From contig WBMV01006683.1 in NCBI GenBank assembly GCA_013396655.1, forward strand, positions 1 to 64,000: a DNA stretch of 64,000 nt, read 5' to 3'. Source of the stretch: Campylorhamphus procurvoides (Eukaryota; Chordata; Aves; Passeriformes; Dendrocolaptidae). Positions 12,868 through 25,700 of the stretch are shown piece by piece. A program made the translations under genes and the position numbers. The notes beneath the pieces are model-generated. The model had not been told where the DNA came from. It saw nothing but the letters and a program-made list of their open reading frames with translations, and ran no database searches. Each line of letters begins with the position of its first letter. Within the stretch, counting starts at the first letter, position 1.

Positions 12868-15800
12868 TCCTCAGCATTTAGCCAGGAGCAAGCAGATTTC
12901 CACTGCTGGAAATTCAGCCCACGGATTCCCATTACAGCAATCCCGAGAGGAGCTGGGAGACGAAAGCTTCTTGCTAAAAATGAACCCAGGAAGGCTGGCA
13001 ATCCACACCTCCTTTTGCCTTTCAAAAGGCTCCAGCTCACACCATCCATCAGGAGCTGGAGCTGAGGGATGCTGAGGTACCACCCCGGCCATCCCTCTGC
13101 TTTGCAGTGGTCCCTGCCATGTGGATGGGTAAAAAGGGCATTCCCAGATTGCTGCTGGATTTCTGGGGTGGATGGAGACACGGGCTGGGCGTGTGTTTGT
13201 GCTTTTGTGCTCCCAGATCAGGAGCACCGAAGCGATGACACAAAGCTGGCAGCTGAACCCTCCTCGCTCGGGAGGATCCAGGACCTCTGCGCCGCCTTTC
13301 CTCACAGCCCGGGGCTTTTCGGTTCATTTTTTTCCCTGGAACTACCTTCTGTGGTCCATAAACGACATTGTTTTCATTTAATTCTGGGAACATAATGAAT
13401 TTCTGCAGGCTTGTTTCCTGCTCGGTGTAATATCTTTGCGAGATGTGAGGTTTATTTCACAGGCTAGTTATAAATTCGCTCAGACGCCCAATTGTTTCAT
13501 CTTGGGAGCAATCAATAAAAAGAAACATGAGGGAGATTTTAGACCCTTCACATCCACTGAAATTCAGGGATGTAAATCTGTCGTCTGACTTTTTTTTTTT
13601 TTCCCTGAGTGCTGAGTAATGTTGGAAAAATGTTAAACCTCGAACCTCCCTGTGCCTGTGGAATGGCCAGAGTGGGAAATTCTCCCTTCTTTACCCCCAG
13701 AAGAGTCTTCAGCATAAAAAAAGCTCATTGGGTGTTGTGAAGAGGCAATGAAAATCTGCCCCAAAATCAGGGCTCTGTTCCTTCCACAACTACCCTTCCT
13801 GTGGTGCCCTTACCCCAGCTCAGTCTCCTCTGCCTTATCACAGCATCAAATGGGTAATATCTATTTTTTCCTCAGTTTCCTGAAAACTTAGGATAAAAGC
13901 TAACCTGCCTGGAGCTAATCTGCAGCTGGCCCTTCTGTGCCTCCTACTGAAACACCCAGATTAAAGCTAACATCTGGCTATCAGCAAATAGAGTGGGAGC
14001 AGCAGAGATACATTTAATTTTCTAGATTTATCCCCTTTATTTTTTTGCCAATAGCAAGAACCCGAGGAGCTGCTGAGAGCTCTTTTGAAAAGCCTGCCAG
14101 CAAAGTGCCTAATTTCTCTTCTCACTTGTGCAGGCCAGTTGCAGATTGCTGGTGGTGTCAGTCTGGTAGAAACAAAAGGAAAATCAGGCACAGCCTCCCC
14201 AGGTCACTGAGGGAGACTCCAGTGCTTTCACACTCAGCCTGGGGATGCTGCTTGTGCCACCAGTGCTGCTCAAGGCGCAGGAAAATTATCATAATCCAGC
14301 CCACTTCTTCTCTTAGGGCCACGTGCCCTTGGTTTTCTGCTCAGTATTATGTTTCTAAAGAAGTTCTCAGCCCTTTCACCCACACCAGTGTGTGCTGTTT
14401 CAGTGGGCTGGTGCTCAGGGACAGACACCCCAAGGCACAGGAGCCCAGGGCTGGGGAGCACCAGAAGCAATCCCACAAATCCCCTACCCCAAAGAACCCA
14501 CAGAGGTGCTGGTTGCTGCACTTCTGCCCCATTTTTCTCCTTGCATTAATGCAGGGCTGCCTATAAATAAGAATTGCATTGAGCCTGGGCTGGGTTTTGT
14601 TTTGTTTGAAGGCAGACCCCAGAAAGTTCGGCTTGTGCTTTTTTAATTCTTTTTCTGGAAGTTGTTTTGCCCTGGATTTGAGAGCTCCTCTTCCCCTGTA
14701 TTGCTGTGGGCTAAAAGCAAATCTGCTCAGGAGATGTGAGAGACAAGCATGGCATGTGCAACAGCAACAACAGCTTGAAAAGTCCCTGTTGGACTATCTT
14801 GAGATGCTGTGATGGCTGTACGAGTGCTCTTCATCCATTCCAGGGCAGAGAGAACTCAATTCACACGAACCATTATTGGAGCAAACGGTTAAGTGGGTGA
14901 GGAATTAATTTATAAGAGCAAATTCTACATCTAGTGTATTGCCAGCCCTGTGATGCTTTAATAATAAACCACTGAATTCAGGGATAATTTAGGACCTGGT
15001 GCCAGTAATTAAAAGGAGAAAAGTCTTTCAGCAGAAGATGAATGAATTTGTATTGATTTTGTATGTTTTTGCTGTGTACTTCTCAGCTCGGTTTCAGCCT
15101 CCCAGCCCTAAGGCTTGGTGATGGAGTAGCAACCTGAAGTCACAAGAGCTGGTTCAGTGCCTTTAAAATTCCCCACAAACAGCCTTAAATACAAAAAGAG
15201 GCCACAGATATTAAGACCCAGCAGTTAGCACTGGCTTTAGGTCTCCTCATGCACCCTCCATGCTCACTGCTGGGTGGGGTGAGGCAGGACAAGGTGGAGA
15301 ATCCCCCAGTGCAGGGCACGGGGCTGGTGGAGGGTGGGATGGGTGCAGGGGGAAGATGAAGATGAACCTTCAGTCATTCAGGTTAATTCTCCTTTGCTCC
15401 CATCTCCTGCACTGCTCCTCTCCCTCAGCTCGGTGCTGCCCAGGCAGGGGATGAGGGATGTCAGTGGCTGCTTCCCTGTGTGCAAAGTCCCCTCCCTGGA
15501 TTTGCACCCCTGGTGTAAATCAGACAGCCCCTGAATACAGAGCAGCATAACCCAGTGTGAGCACAGATGTGGAAGCATTTCATTCTCATTTTCTTTTCAT
15601 CTGAAGCATTTGTGATCTCGGGGGAGAGGGAAAACCTGACAGGCTGGCTCTTGGTTTTATTTGTGCTGAGGAGATGTCCCAGCACATGAGCTGTTGTGGA
15701 AACTCAGAGGAGAATGAAGCAGAGCTGGCTGCTGGGCTGCATCCCAACCTCATCCCCACGGGCACGAGTGGCTCTCGCTGGGGACCTGCCCTGCTGTGGA

Positions 15801-17583
15801 TGGGCAGCTGAGGGGCTGCAGCTCCTCTCCTCCCACCCAGCTGGTGAAAAGGGGCCTCCTCCAGCTGCACATCCTCCCCTCACTGCTGCTGCTGCTGGAG
15901 AGGTGAGAGATTTGTGAGTTTGCTTTAAAATCCCTCCTGAGCTGGAGGCAGTGGGAATCTCACGTGACGGGTCCGTGCTGGAGAATTTGCTCTGTAGTCA
16001 TTTGTGCTCAAATTAAAATCATCAAATACACAAACTCGTTCCTTATGGTGAGTCCAAGGAAACTCAGATCTGTAAGGAAACCCAACTTTGTGCTCTGCTC
16101 TGGCTGTGCCATCTCACCTTGCTCCATCTGCCAAAATGGGTTAGAAATGCAGTTTGGATCCCAGGGCTTTGCTCTTCCCAGCAGTCGAGGAAACTCCATG
16201 GAACAGCTTTTCACCTGGTGTCTTCCTGCTCCCATTTCCAGCTCTGTTCAAGACACACAGGAGGGAAGGCACATGACAAACCCACTGTGGTAACAGACCT
16301 GAGGCTGGTCCAGTTGGATGTGTCAGTGGAAATTTGGACCTGAATCCTTGTTTCCCACTCCATTTAAGCTTGTCTTCTGGCTAAGTTTTCTTCAGCATTT
16401 GCAACCTTTATTTATTTTTTGTTTTTGCCTGTTCTGACGGGAGTTCTTTGTAACCAAATTCAAATCCCAGCCCTCTGCTCTGCAGAGATGTTCACACTTT
16501 GCAGTCCAGGGGAGCTGCTGCTGCTCTTCATCACATCTCCTGCCCAAGGCCACCCACGGCTGCTCCTCCATGAGCACTCAGAAGGAGTTTAATCATGGAA
16601 AAAGTTCTCCCCACCTATAAAAATTAGAGCTCATTAAAGCCCAGAAGGGCAATGATGGGCACCTTCCCTTGCTATGCCAATAATGGACATCATCCTGTCC
16701 CACACACGGGGTCACATCTGGCACTGTGACATCATCCATGGTTTCATTTCTTACTATTCCTCGTCCAATCCATTAATTTGTTAATCTTCTTTATTCCCAC
16801 TTCTCTTCTGCCCCCCTGTATGTTCATTTCATGCACTTATGCCCCTGATCTGGTTGTGCAAAAGCCTCTCCTGTTTGTGGCAGGTCCATAGTGAATGAAA
16901 CCTCCAAGAGGATGGGGAAGCTTTGTATGGCAGCAGGAAATTCAGGTCCTTTCCCCTTCCACCAGACTCTGCCTCATTTATATCTGCAAATCTGTGATCT
17001 TGCCTTGAAAGAATCTGTAATGACTCATTGGTTCTCCTGGACCTACTGCCAATAACACAGTTAGTTATAACCAGTTAATTAACTGGAAAGTCTAATTACT
17101 TAAAATTCGGCCCTTTCCTGGGATTTTGCCGTTGCAGGAGAATGCCAAATAATAACCATGCTTTTCAATATACCCTCGTTTTATTTTTCTTGGGGAACAT
17201 ACCAAACTTATGTGTAAATATTTCTTCCTCCAGCAAGCACACTTTATTATCCCTTTTCCTTCAGCTTTCATTAAAAACTGCTCCCACCCCTCCTTTAGCT
17301 CGAACATATAAATAAATAACGCCTGATTCAAACAACCTCGGCCATAAAAACCTGCTTGAAAAGAATCTCAGGCAACTACCACATCTGGAATAATAGTCAA
17401 CATATTTTAGAAAGAGACTTCATTTTTCTCACACAGGATACTAAATCATGATGGCTCCATGTGCCAAAAATAACACAGTGGGATATGACTATGGGAGGAC
17501 GTGAACCTATAATGAGGTTCAATAAAGTACTAATCTTATGGGGTAATGCAATCTGGTTTGCTTTTACTTTAAAAAACCCTTCT

Positions 17584-17602
17584 CTGTGTGTGTGTGTGTG
17601 TT
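17584..17602 (+). repeat. TG dinucleotide repeat
   Basis: About nine TG units in otherwise unique sequence. Confidence 0.85.
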
Positions 17603-20142
17603 CATAGCCACTGGTGTGCTTTTCAAACAGGATTCTGGTGTCTTCTTTCAAACCCTTTTTGCTGTTTTGCAATGCAAATAAATATTTCAAAGCTCGTTAG
17701 TTGCATCCCAAATGAGCCTCGTTCCAAGAAGGATGATGGGTTCCACCTGCCTCATCATTTCAACTTGGGGAATTCCAATGGGATGATCAACTGTTGTGAG
17801 AGAGGAAGAGCTTTACCATTGACTGAGCATCTCCAGAGATCACCAGTGGTTTCTTCAGGTTTGTCAAAATTACCCCCTAATCACAGGACTGGGTATTAAA
17901 ATCATCCCTGAACATGGTGAAATTTAAGATGAGTCCCTTTTTGCTCAGTGGAGATGGGATGGAGCTGAAGGAGGCAACAGCAATGAGAAATATGGGACAA
18001 AACCAACCGGAGAGCAACTCCGAATTACAGAAAACTCTTTCTAATGCTGGAAACCTGTAACCTGGAATTGCTAAAGGGAAAAAGTTGTATTCCTTTGGAC
18101 ATTTCTCTCTGTAGTGGAGGAAGACTGGCAGGAGCAGTTTGTGCCCACTGGGAGGTGACACTGTCCCCATTTTTCTGGAAAACCATTTCCTTAGAAAGAT
18201 CCTCCACCACCCACATCTGGATCACCCAGGGTCCAGCTGTGCAGTGGGCAGGATCTCTGTCCCAGGAGGACAGTGCCAAGGTGGTCACACACAAACCCAG
18301 GATGGAGGATCCCACCTTCCTGTTCCTCCCCTTCCCTCCCAGCTCTCACAATCCCAATGGAGGAGGAGCTTTACTTCCAGCTGATGTGAAAACAGTGAAA
18401 TAGCTTGGCCAGGTCCCCAAATCTCTGGAGCTTCACTTAATGCATTACTGGACATTTTAATCCCACAATATTTTTCCTGCCCTTCTCCAACTTTATCTGC
18501 AGGAGGCTGGGACAAATATATCCAGCACTTGGGTTTGTTGTGACACCAGAAGAGATGACACATGGATATTTTGACTCAGGGAACGCTGTCCTGGAGGGCT
18601 TTTATCAAACATTTCCCCAGACATCTTGATCACCAACACAGTGCCAGCCCTTTGGAGCAGCCAATTTACTATGCTGTAAATAAATCTAGCTTCAACTGAT
18701 AGATTTTTTGCCATGTAATCAGTCTGCTTTCATAAAAATTCCCCTCTCTTGGCATTCATTCACATGTGCCTTACAAATGTGCACGCTGCATTGAATCAGA
18801 TGTGTGGGAAATATATATTTTTTCCATATGGATCACAATAAACCATAAAAGGTTTTCCCCTGCCCCCCTCTCCCCTCCTCCCAGTCTCTTGAGGGCATAT
18901 ATCATAACAATTGAAATCTGATGAGAAAATGAAAAAATGCTTGGTGTTCATATCTTCCAAGTAGTTTTCCAGAGTCCTGCTGCTGAAAGGGACATAAATC
19001 ACTGGCAGCACTCGAGCAATGTTGTTACCTGAATATACAAAACAAAACAGGACTAGTTTCTTGCTACTGGGAAGAGGAAAGTACTGCAGCCAAAACAATG
19101 CCCTCAAATTGTCAGTCAGGTTATATTTAACTGGAGGAATTCCATGTGCTAGAAGGGATGGAAGCCAAGAGAGGGGGTGCAGCCCTGGCACAAGGAAAGA
19201 AAGCTGGAACATTCTGCTGTTTTTCTCCCCTAGGTCATGTCCAAACTCGTGCTTACCCAAATTGACATCACTCACCCCTGGATGGACTTCCAGGGATGCT
19301 GGTGCTCTGGCAGCATCCCATGGGATAAAGCAGGGGAGAGACCCCCATGGAGAGCTGCAAAGGGCACTCACAGCACTCCATCTGCCTGTTCTCTCTGAAC
19401 CCTGACACCCAGCAGAAGGGGATGGAGCAGCCAGCAGGACGCTTCTTCCAACTAATCAACCTCCAAGGTCACAGTGCTGAAGCTTTCCTGCAAGATCCTC
19501 CAAGAAATGGTCTGGTCTAATCAGATCTCTTGCCAAGATAAAACTAGCAAACCCACAAGAAGTAAACCAGTAAGAAATCTTTCAGAAAGATGTCCCCCCT
19601 TTTTTTTATAATGTTATTTTTGTAAGTGAAACATCTGAAAATGACAAACCCAAAGACCCCTGGATAGCTCTGCAGACAGACAGAAAATAGGTGATAACTG
19701 TTGTGAAAACAATTTTGGAGTCATTCACTTCCTGCCCCAAAGTTTGAAGTTATACCATGAATGGAAAGCCTACGTGCCTTGAAAATACCCACCAGGTTCC
19801 TGTGTGTGAGGAACACATTCCCACAAACCACACTCTGCTCTGGGATGTGCTGTCAGATGGAAAAGAGGATAAAACCTGGCCCTGAATTATAGTTTGTGAG
19901 TAACTGCAGCGTGCTCTGTGCAGCACCTCTGCTTTCCATTGCTGGCAGGTTTAGCATCCCTTGCCTGACTCTGTTCCCTCCAGCAAACACAGATTGAGTC
20001 GGGGTCTTTTTGTGGTTTGGGAAAACTCAACAGCAGGACTGGGAATAAAACTCCTGCCTCCTGATCCCATCCTGCTGACGAGCTGCACGTTCTTCCTGTG
20101 ACATGGGGCAGTAAAAGGGGAAAGCCAGGCTCCGTACTGCTG

Positions 20143-20218
20143 GTGCCCCCTGGCATCCCCTCTCCCTGCTCTGTGCCCCCTGGCATCCCTTCTCCCTGCT
20201 CTGTGTCCCCTGGCTCTT
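20143..20218 (+). repeat. 30-base minisatellite
   Basis: The unit begins GTGCCCCCTGGCATCCC and ends TCCCTGCTCT. Copies start at 20143, 20173 and 20203, the last one partial. It explains the repeated GHRAGRxDARG-type string in a chance minus-strand frame. Confidence 0.9.
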
Positions 20219-21195
20219 GAGAAGGAGCAGGGTTTGTGCATGAGCAGCAGGCTGAGGTGGCTTTCCCACGCTGCAGCACCTACTCCCAGCTTTCTGGCTC
20301 CATCTTCTGGAAGTGAGACAGAATAGAGATTCCTCAAAGCCTGAGCCTGGACGAGTTTGTAACAACACCCTGCAATGTGGGCCCTGCAATGTGCCTGGCA
20401 CAAAAATACCTTCTCCTTTTATAACGCAGGGAGCTTGTAATTTATCTCTGCCAAACGAGTCTGCAAGAAAAATAAAATAGGAAAAGAGGACATGGTAATG
20501 TTTAAGGGAAACCTGAGCTGTAGGTAAGGGGCAGCAGATGAAGCATTTCAGGGCTAAAGCAGGCAGGCTGTCTATGGGGTTTTTTTGATGGATCAGACAA
20601 CAAAGCCAACAGGGAAACAGCATTTTCTGTCTGCTTGTTAAATCATCCCCCAATCCACTTGGGATACAGGAGGACCCAATGCATAAGAGCACTGTGGTCC
20701 CTCAGTGGCCTTTCACTTAGAAACATGAAGCAGAGAAATGGCTGAGAAATTATTTCAGAGCTTGGCTGAGCAGGGTTAAGCGCTGGGACCCAGTGACACT
20801 GGGACAGGACTCTAAACCCACCCTCTCTCAGTGAGCCACTGCAGAAATCACAGCTTTGCCCATGCCATCAGACTGCTACTCAGAGCAAGAGCAGGATGGA
20901 GAATCCCGAGGGCGCAAATCATCGGGGTTTGTGGTGACATCTCCCCACGCAGTGTCAGGATGCTGCCTGAGGGATTCAGGATGCTCCCATTTAGGATACA
21001 GTATATTTTCTATAGCTTTATGCTCACTGTCTGCAAAGCAAAGTTCCTCTTTGCATCTTGCCTGAAAACTCTAGATTGTCTTAAAGGTACTAATTAATTT
21101 CCTGTGGCTGCTATCGTTGCACAAGAGCATCTTTCCTCCTCTCAGAGCTGCAGTGATGCACAGCCCAACGCAGGGCACTCACAAAAAGGGTTTTC

Positions 21196-21790
21196 TTAGA
21201 ACCACAGAATGTTTTGGCTTGGAAAGGACCTCAAAGATCACTTTATTCCAATCCCCCTGCCATGGGTAGGGACATCAGGTTGCTCCAAGCCCTGTCTAAC
21301 CTGGCCTTGGACACTTCCAGGGATGGGGCAGCCACAGCTTCTCTGCCCAACCTGTGCCAGGGTCTGCCCAACCTATGCCAGGGTCTGCCCACCCACAGAG
21401 GGAAGAATTTATTCCAAATATCCAATCTAAACCCACTCTCTTTCAGTTTAAAGCCATTCCCCCTTGTTCTATCACTATCTGCCTGTGTAAAAAGTCACTC
21501 CATCTCTTTGGCAAGCTCCCTTTATGCACTGGGAGGGGCTCTAAGTCTGCCCAGATCCCTCTCTTCTCCAGGTGAACACCCCCAGCTCTCCCAGCCTGTC
21601 TCCAGAGCAGAGGTGCTCCAGCCCTCGGAGAATCTCCCTGCTGAGGATCCCCGTGCTCTGAACTTTGATTTTTCCCCGTGGATAAAACTTTCCCCTCTCC
21701 AGTTTAGCTTCGTGCCAGACGGTGGTGCTCGATCCCAGCTCAGCTGCTGCGGAGCTCTGGGGCTGCACCTGGGACTGGCCAGAGGCTCAA
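21196..21790 (-). mobile_element. CR1 LINE, about 600-base 3' copy
   Basis: This is the longest CR1 in the window, in antisense orientation. Going up in coordinate it has the terminal AGAACCACAGAATG, then GACCTCAAAGATCA, CCATGGGTAGGGACATC, the GGATGGGGCAGCCACAG region, the ATCCAATCTAAACCCACTCT region and the TCTTCTCCAGGTGAACACCC region, fading near a GGAGCTCTGGGGCTG stretch. It covers the end of the reverse-transcriptase ORF remnant and the 3'UTR. Open frames here on both strands are CR1-derived noise. An internal 21-base near-tandem repeat lies at about 21344-21393. Confidence 0.96.
21344..21393 (+). repeat. 21-base tandem expansion inside the CR1 copy
   Basis: The motif CCCAACCTGTGCCAGGGTCTG is repeated about 2.3 times with small changes, where the usual CR1 has a single copy. 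This is a local slippage event after insertion. Confidence 0.8.
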
Positions 21791-21997
21791 ACAACTGCCT
21801 GGGATGAAACATTTGGGGAATATTCGACCTAAACTCACCCCAGGTTTCCTAAAACTTTTATTTAACTTTCTGCTATTTACTTGTTGTAATCTTCTGTCTC
21901 ACACTAATCGAATTTAAGGGTATAGCAGGTATTAAACGTGTTTTGGATTATCATCTCAGGTTTGTAAACTCTTATGTGGTTAAGAAAAATAAATAAC

Positions 21998-22105
21998 ATA
22001 GAATTAAAAACTGGGTTTGGAAGGGAATTTTAACTCATTCCACCCCCCTGTCATGGGCAGGGACACCTTCCACTAGACCAGGCTGCTCAAAGCCCCATCC
22101 TGCTT
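21998..22105 (-). mobile_element. CR1 LINE 3' fragment
   Basis: An antisense remnant of about 110 bases: ACATAGAATTAAAAACTGGG, GTTTGGAAGGGAATTTTAAC, then TGTCATGGGCAGGGACACC and TTCCACTAGACCAGGCTGC. It lies about 200 bases from the longer CR1 copy and has a separate 3' end, so it is an independent insertion. Confidence 0.93.
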
Positions 22106-24325
22106 CTTTCTGCAGGATCAAAGTCTTGGGCAAACCAAGATAACTTCAAATGCAAAAACACTTTCCCAAATTTCAGCTGAGACAAAGATGGGCAGAAGGG
22201 CTGACTTTTGGAGCCAAGAGCCCTTTATTTCCCTCACCAGCAGCATTTCAGTGGCCCAAGGGCATCCCCATCTCGTTCCAGCAGAGGCAAAATCATTCAC
22301 ATGGCCACGCATCCTTATTATACCCATCAGTGTAATTAAGTAGATTATTAATGGTTCTCCTATTTAAAAAGCAATTCTTACAGAGTAAAAGTTGACACCC
22401 TGAGCAAGCAGCAATAGACTTCCACAGCTGCACTGCTGTTGCTTTACCTTGGTGTTGGTCCTGAGCCTCCATAAGAGACCTCTGAGTGAAGTGAAGGATG
22501 TGAGCACTCATGCTCACTGGAAAAGCTGAAGAATTAAATGCTGAATTTAATAGATACACCAAAAACTGCACACTGAATTCCCAACTTCTTCAGAAAGCTG
22601 AGGATGTCTAAACCCTCAGGCCTCTCGTGAGTCTCACCTCCCTTCCCTACTTTCTTGTCTCTCCACACATAAATCTTTGTTTCTGGTGTGTGAGTTATGA
22701 TTTTAATGCTTGTTTTGGCAGCGTGTGGTGGTGGGATGTTTCAGCTTTGCCTGGAGGCTGGAGGGAGACTCAGTCCTTGGAGACAGGTATAAATGTGAGG
22801 GACTTGGCCAAGAACTTCCTGCTAGAAATCACTATTCTCTGAAGCAGGACCCTTTAAGGAAAAAAAACCAGGAAGCCAATTTGGACATCTGTATGGGTTT
22901 TGACTGAGATAATTGTAACCACGGGATAGTGACCTGAGCAAACAGCAAAGCAAACCACAGATGATCTGATTAGTTTTCTGCCGTGGACATTTTATCTGTA
23001 TGTTCAACACAGACTGAAAGACCACTCTTCAAAGCCTCCAGAGTCTTTGGGGAAATCTGCTGTCATTAGTCCCCATGGTGATGTCAGTCAAGCCATCCCC
23101 CGGCTCCCGGGCACAGAAATCCATACCTTGTCCCAGGCAGCCTCTTCCATAGGCATGGATGAGTGGCTTTCTGCTGGATGCTCACAAGATATGGTTATAT
23201 TGCTGAGCAAACATTCTTTTGCTGCTGGAAGGCACTTTGAAAGCCTCTCTGTATCTCTTTCCTTCCTCAGGGTTAGGAGAGCTTCCTTCTTCTTCTAATA
23301 ATGACATTCCTAGGCAGATTCGGGAGTCTTGGAATCTTGGAGGGGAATAGCTTTGTTGATAATAAAATGCAAATAAATTGAAACATTCATTCTGGTCATT
23401 ATGAATAATAAAGTGAGGCAATGAAGTGTGAATGCTGCTTTTTTATATGTCTTTTCAGCACTTGGAGATCTGAGTTTTACTATAGCAAAGAGTTTTCAGT
23501 GTCTCTTAGGAATGGCAATGCTACCCAACCCAAAGGGATGTGATTGGGCTCCAAAAAGGTTTGTACATCCCATGGATACAGAGATAGAAGGTTGTGCTTT
23601 TTCAGCTCATCATGGGATGTTAATGATTCCGTTTGACATTTAGCAAATTTAAACAGCTTTCTAAAATCCCAGCACCCCTTTGGCCACGTAATACATTTTA
23701 CATTTAACACAGGCATCGTTTGCAACATTTAAACGTTTTCAACCTTCAGGATCTGAAAATGCTGTGGGTTATGGTGCTCCCCTGACCTGGTTTGAGTCCA
23801 CAAACTGTGACTGCAAGGATGGAAAAGAGAGAGGGAAAAGGCTGAGCTTTTTGGGCTGGCAGTCACAGGCTGCCTGGTCTTCTCTGAGCACCAGCAGCTC
23901 CTCCATGGACAGGTTTGCTCTTCCTTAAAGGTAATTTTGCTCTTTATCAGCACCAGCTTCACGTTTTCCCTTCTGGTTTGCCCTCGGAAGGAGTTGTTAC
24001 CAAACGTTCAGGTTGGTGCCTTTAACAGCCTGTTGCACAGTAGCACCCTAAGGACACCACCTTATTTCCAGCAGTTTTCCACTTTAACCTTGCTCCCTTG
24101 GCTAGTGTCTGTCCTCCATCGTGAGCCACAGCATTGGAGGTCACCCCTTTTTCCTGTCCTAGGAAAAAGTTGGCTGAGAAATAAATTATAGACTCAAATT
24201 TCAGTGCCTTGAGAAGTCATTTGGTTCCAACTCATCTCCAAAAGCATAAGCCCATCTCCTTTGTGTGTGAGGGCAGGCTGGAGTTTGGTGTGGCCCCGGG
24301 AAGATCCCATTCTGATGGGCGCCAT
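22106..24325. other. Non-coding, no gene seen
   Basis: Unique intergenic sequence between the 22.0-kb CR1 tail and the motif-rich block starting near 24.33 kb. No exon or transposon was recognised. Confidence 0.6.
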
Positions 24326-24329
24326 GACA

Positions 24330-25700
24330 ATAAACATGTTAATTAAATTAATTAATTTAAAGGGGCAAAGGTTCAGTGGGCGGGTGGTGCTTTTGTATTT
24401 CCAAACCAGTTAACTCAGCTCAAATTCAAAGCTGACCAAGACAGATCTGCTTTGACCAGCAAAGCTGCGGAGCCGGAGCCGCTCTCTTTGTACGAGCCCA
24501 GCCCCTGCCATCCCTGGCTGGGATGAGGCATGGCCTTAGGTTAGCAGAAATGCAGGAAGATATCAAATTAGCCGGGGCTCTCTGGTCTTTTGGAAATCAT
24601 TGGGAGGATTGTGATGTGCCAGGGCGCAGAGTGCTATTCTTCCTATCTCTCAGTGCCATTGTGTGGGGGTGAACAAAGCCAAGAGGTGTAATTTAAAGGT
24701 GCTGTGACCTCCCATGAGCAGCTCTCCCCATTGTGCGGCCGGTTTTGTTTTCTGGATGTGTTTTTTTTTTTCTCCACTGAGATCTCCTGATCATAAATAT
24801 GCATGAATAAAAGAGCCAGGGGAGAGGAGGGGAGGGGGAAGGGGGCTCATAACCAGCTTGGATAAAGTCCTTTTCTGAATTTTCCACTCTCGGCTTCCTG
24901 ACGTCGAATGAAATAAGGGACCACACCGCCGGATTAGCTCAGCCAGAGTTCCTATTTCCAATTGTAAAAGCAGAGCCCTGGCATCATAACAATCATTATA
25001 ATTATCACTTACAGAGGGGTCTTATCATATAACAGCTTCTTTTTACTCGGGATGCAGAGGGACCGAAGGGGGCTGGGGGAGATAATTCCAACCACAGGGG
25101 TTTGCGTCTTCATTCATCACTTTCCAAACAAGCCACTGGAAAATTGGAGTCCCTGAGCAATTTACAGATTACAGCTCTCTCCTGGTACAGGGACATGTGC
25201 ACACACACACAGAGAGTCACTGCAGACATCACACCCAGCCCAGGTACGCTGCGGGTGACCAGCGCAAAGAAGGGCAAAAATAATAAAAAATAATCCCCCC
25301 ACCCCGCTTTTCTGCTCCAAACTCAGGCAGAAACGGACGTAAACCTTCCCTTTTAAGCCTAGCAACTCCAGGCTGGCCGCACAGCTCCTCCTGGATTAAT
25401 CTTTCTTTTTTTTGGCTCAGTGAATTGTGGTCAAGGCCATTGTAACGTGAGTGCTGCCGGGGCGCCGATTGGCTGGAGGAGGCTCAGAGAGGCCCCTTTT
25501 CACAGGGGACTAATTGCTTTAGACCACCAGTATTTGGGAGCTACAGATGTCTTCCTTAATTTGCCTAGAGAGCACAATCGGCCCCATCTGTTGCATTTTT
25601 TTCCCCCCTCTGTCTCTCAAGTCGCCTTCTTCCCCCTGTCTGCAAAGGCCTAAATTGAAAACTCATCAAAAAGTAATACAAGAGCAGTTTGGCTGGGAAG
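24330..25700. promoter_or_regulatory. Candidate conserved regulatory block
   Basis: Unique sequence rich in transcription-factor-like words: a TTAATTAAATTAATTAATTT run near 24339-24358, ATTATAATTATCAC near 24995-25010, GGATTAATC (bicoid-type, about 25393-25401), a CCAAT box in reverse (GATTGG) near 25468 and a CATCTG E-box at 25585-25590. There are no transposon remnants and only short poly-T runs. These features resemble conserved non-coding enhancers around developmental genes, but conservation itself was not tested. Confidence 0.35.

Larger units (their letters stand above)
11714..21195. other. Non-coding, no gene seen
   Basis: Unique intergenic sequence with only microsatellites (12835, 17584), a poly-T run near 13590 and the 30-base minisatellite at 20143. 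No recognised gene or transposon lies between the CR1 copies at 11.6 and 21.2 kb. Confidence 0.65.

Noticed and set aside
20027..20692. Minus-strand 221-codon frame with repeated GHRAGR-type strings
   Set aside because: The repetition comes from the 30-base minisatellite. There is no splice or family support.
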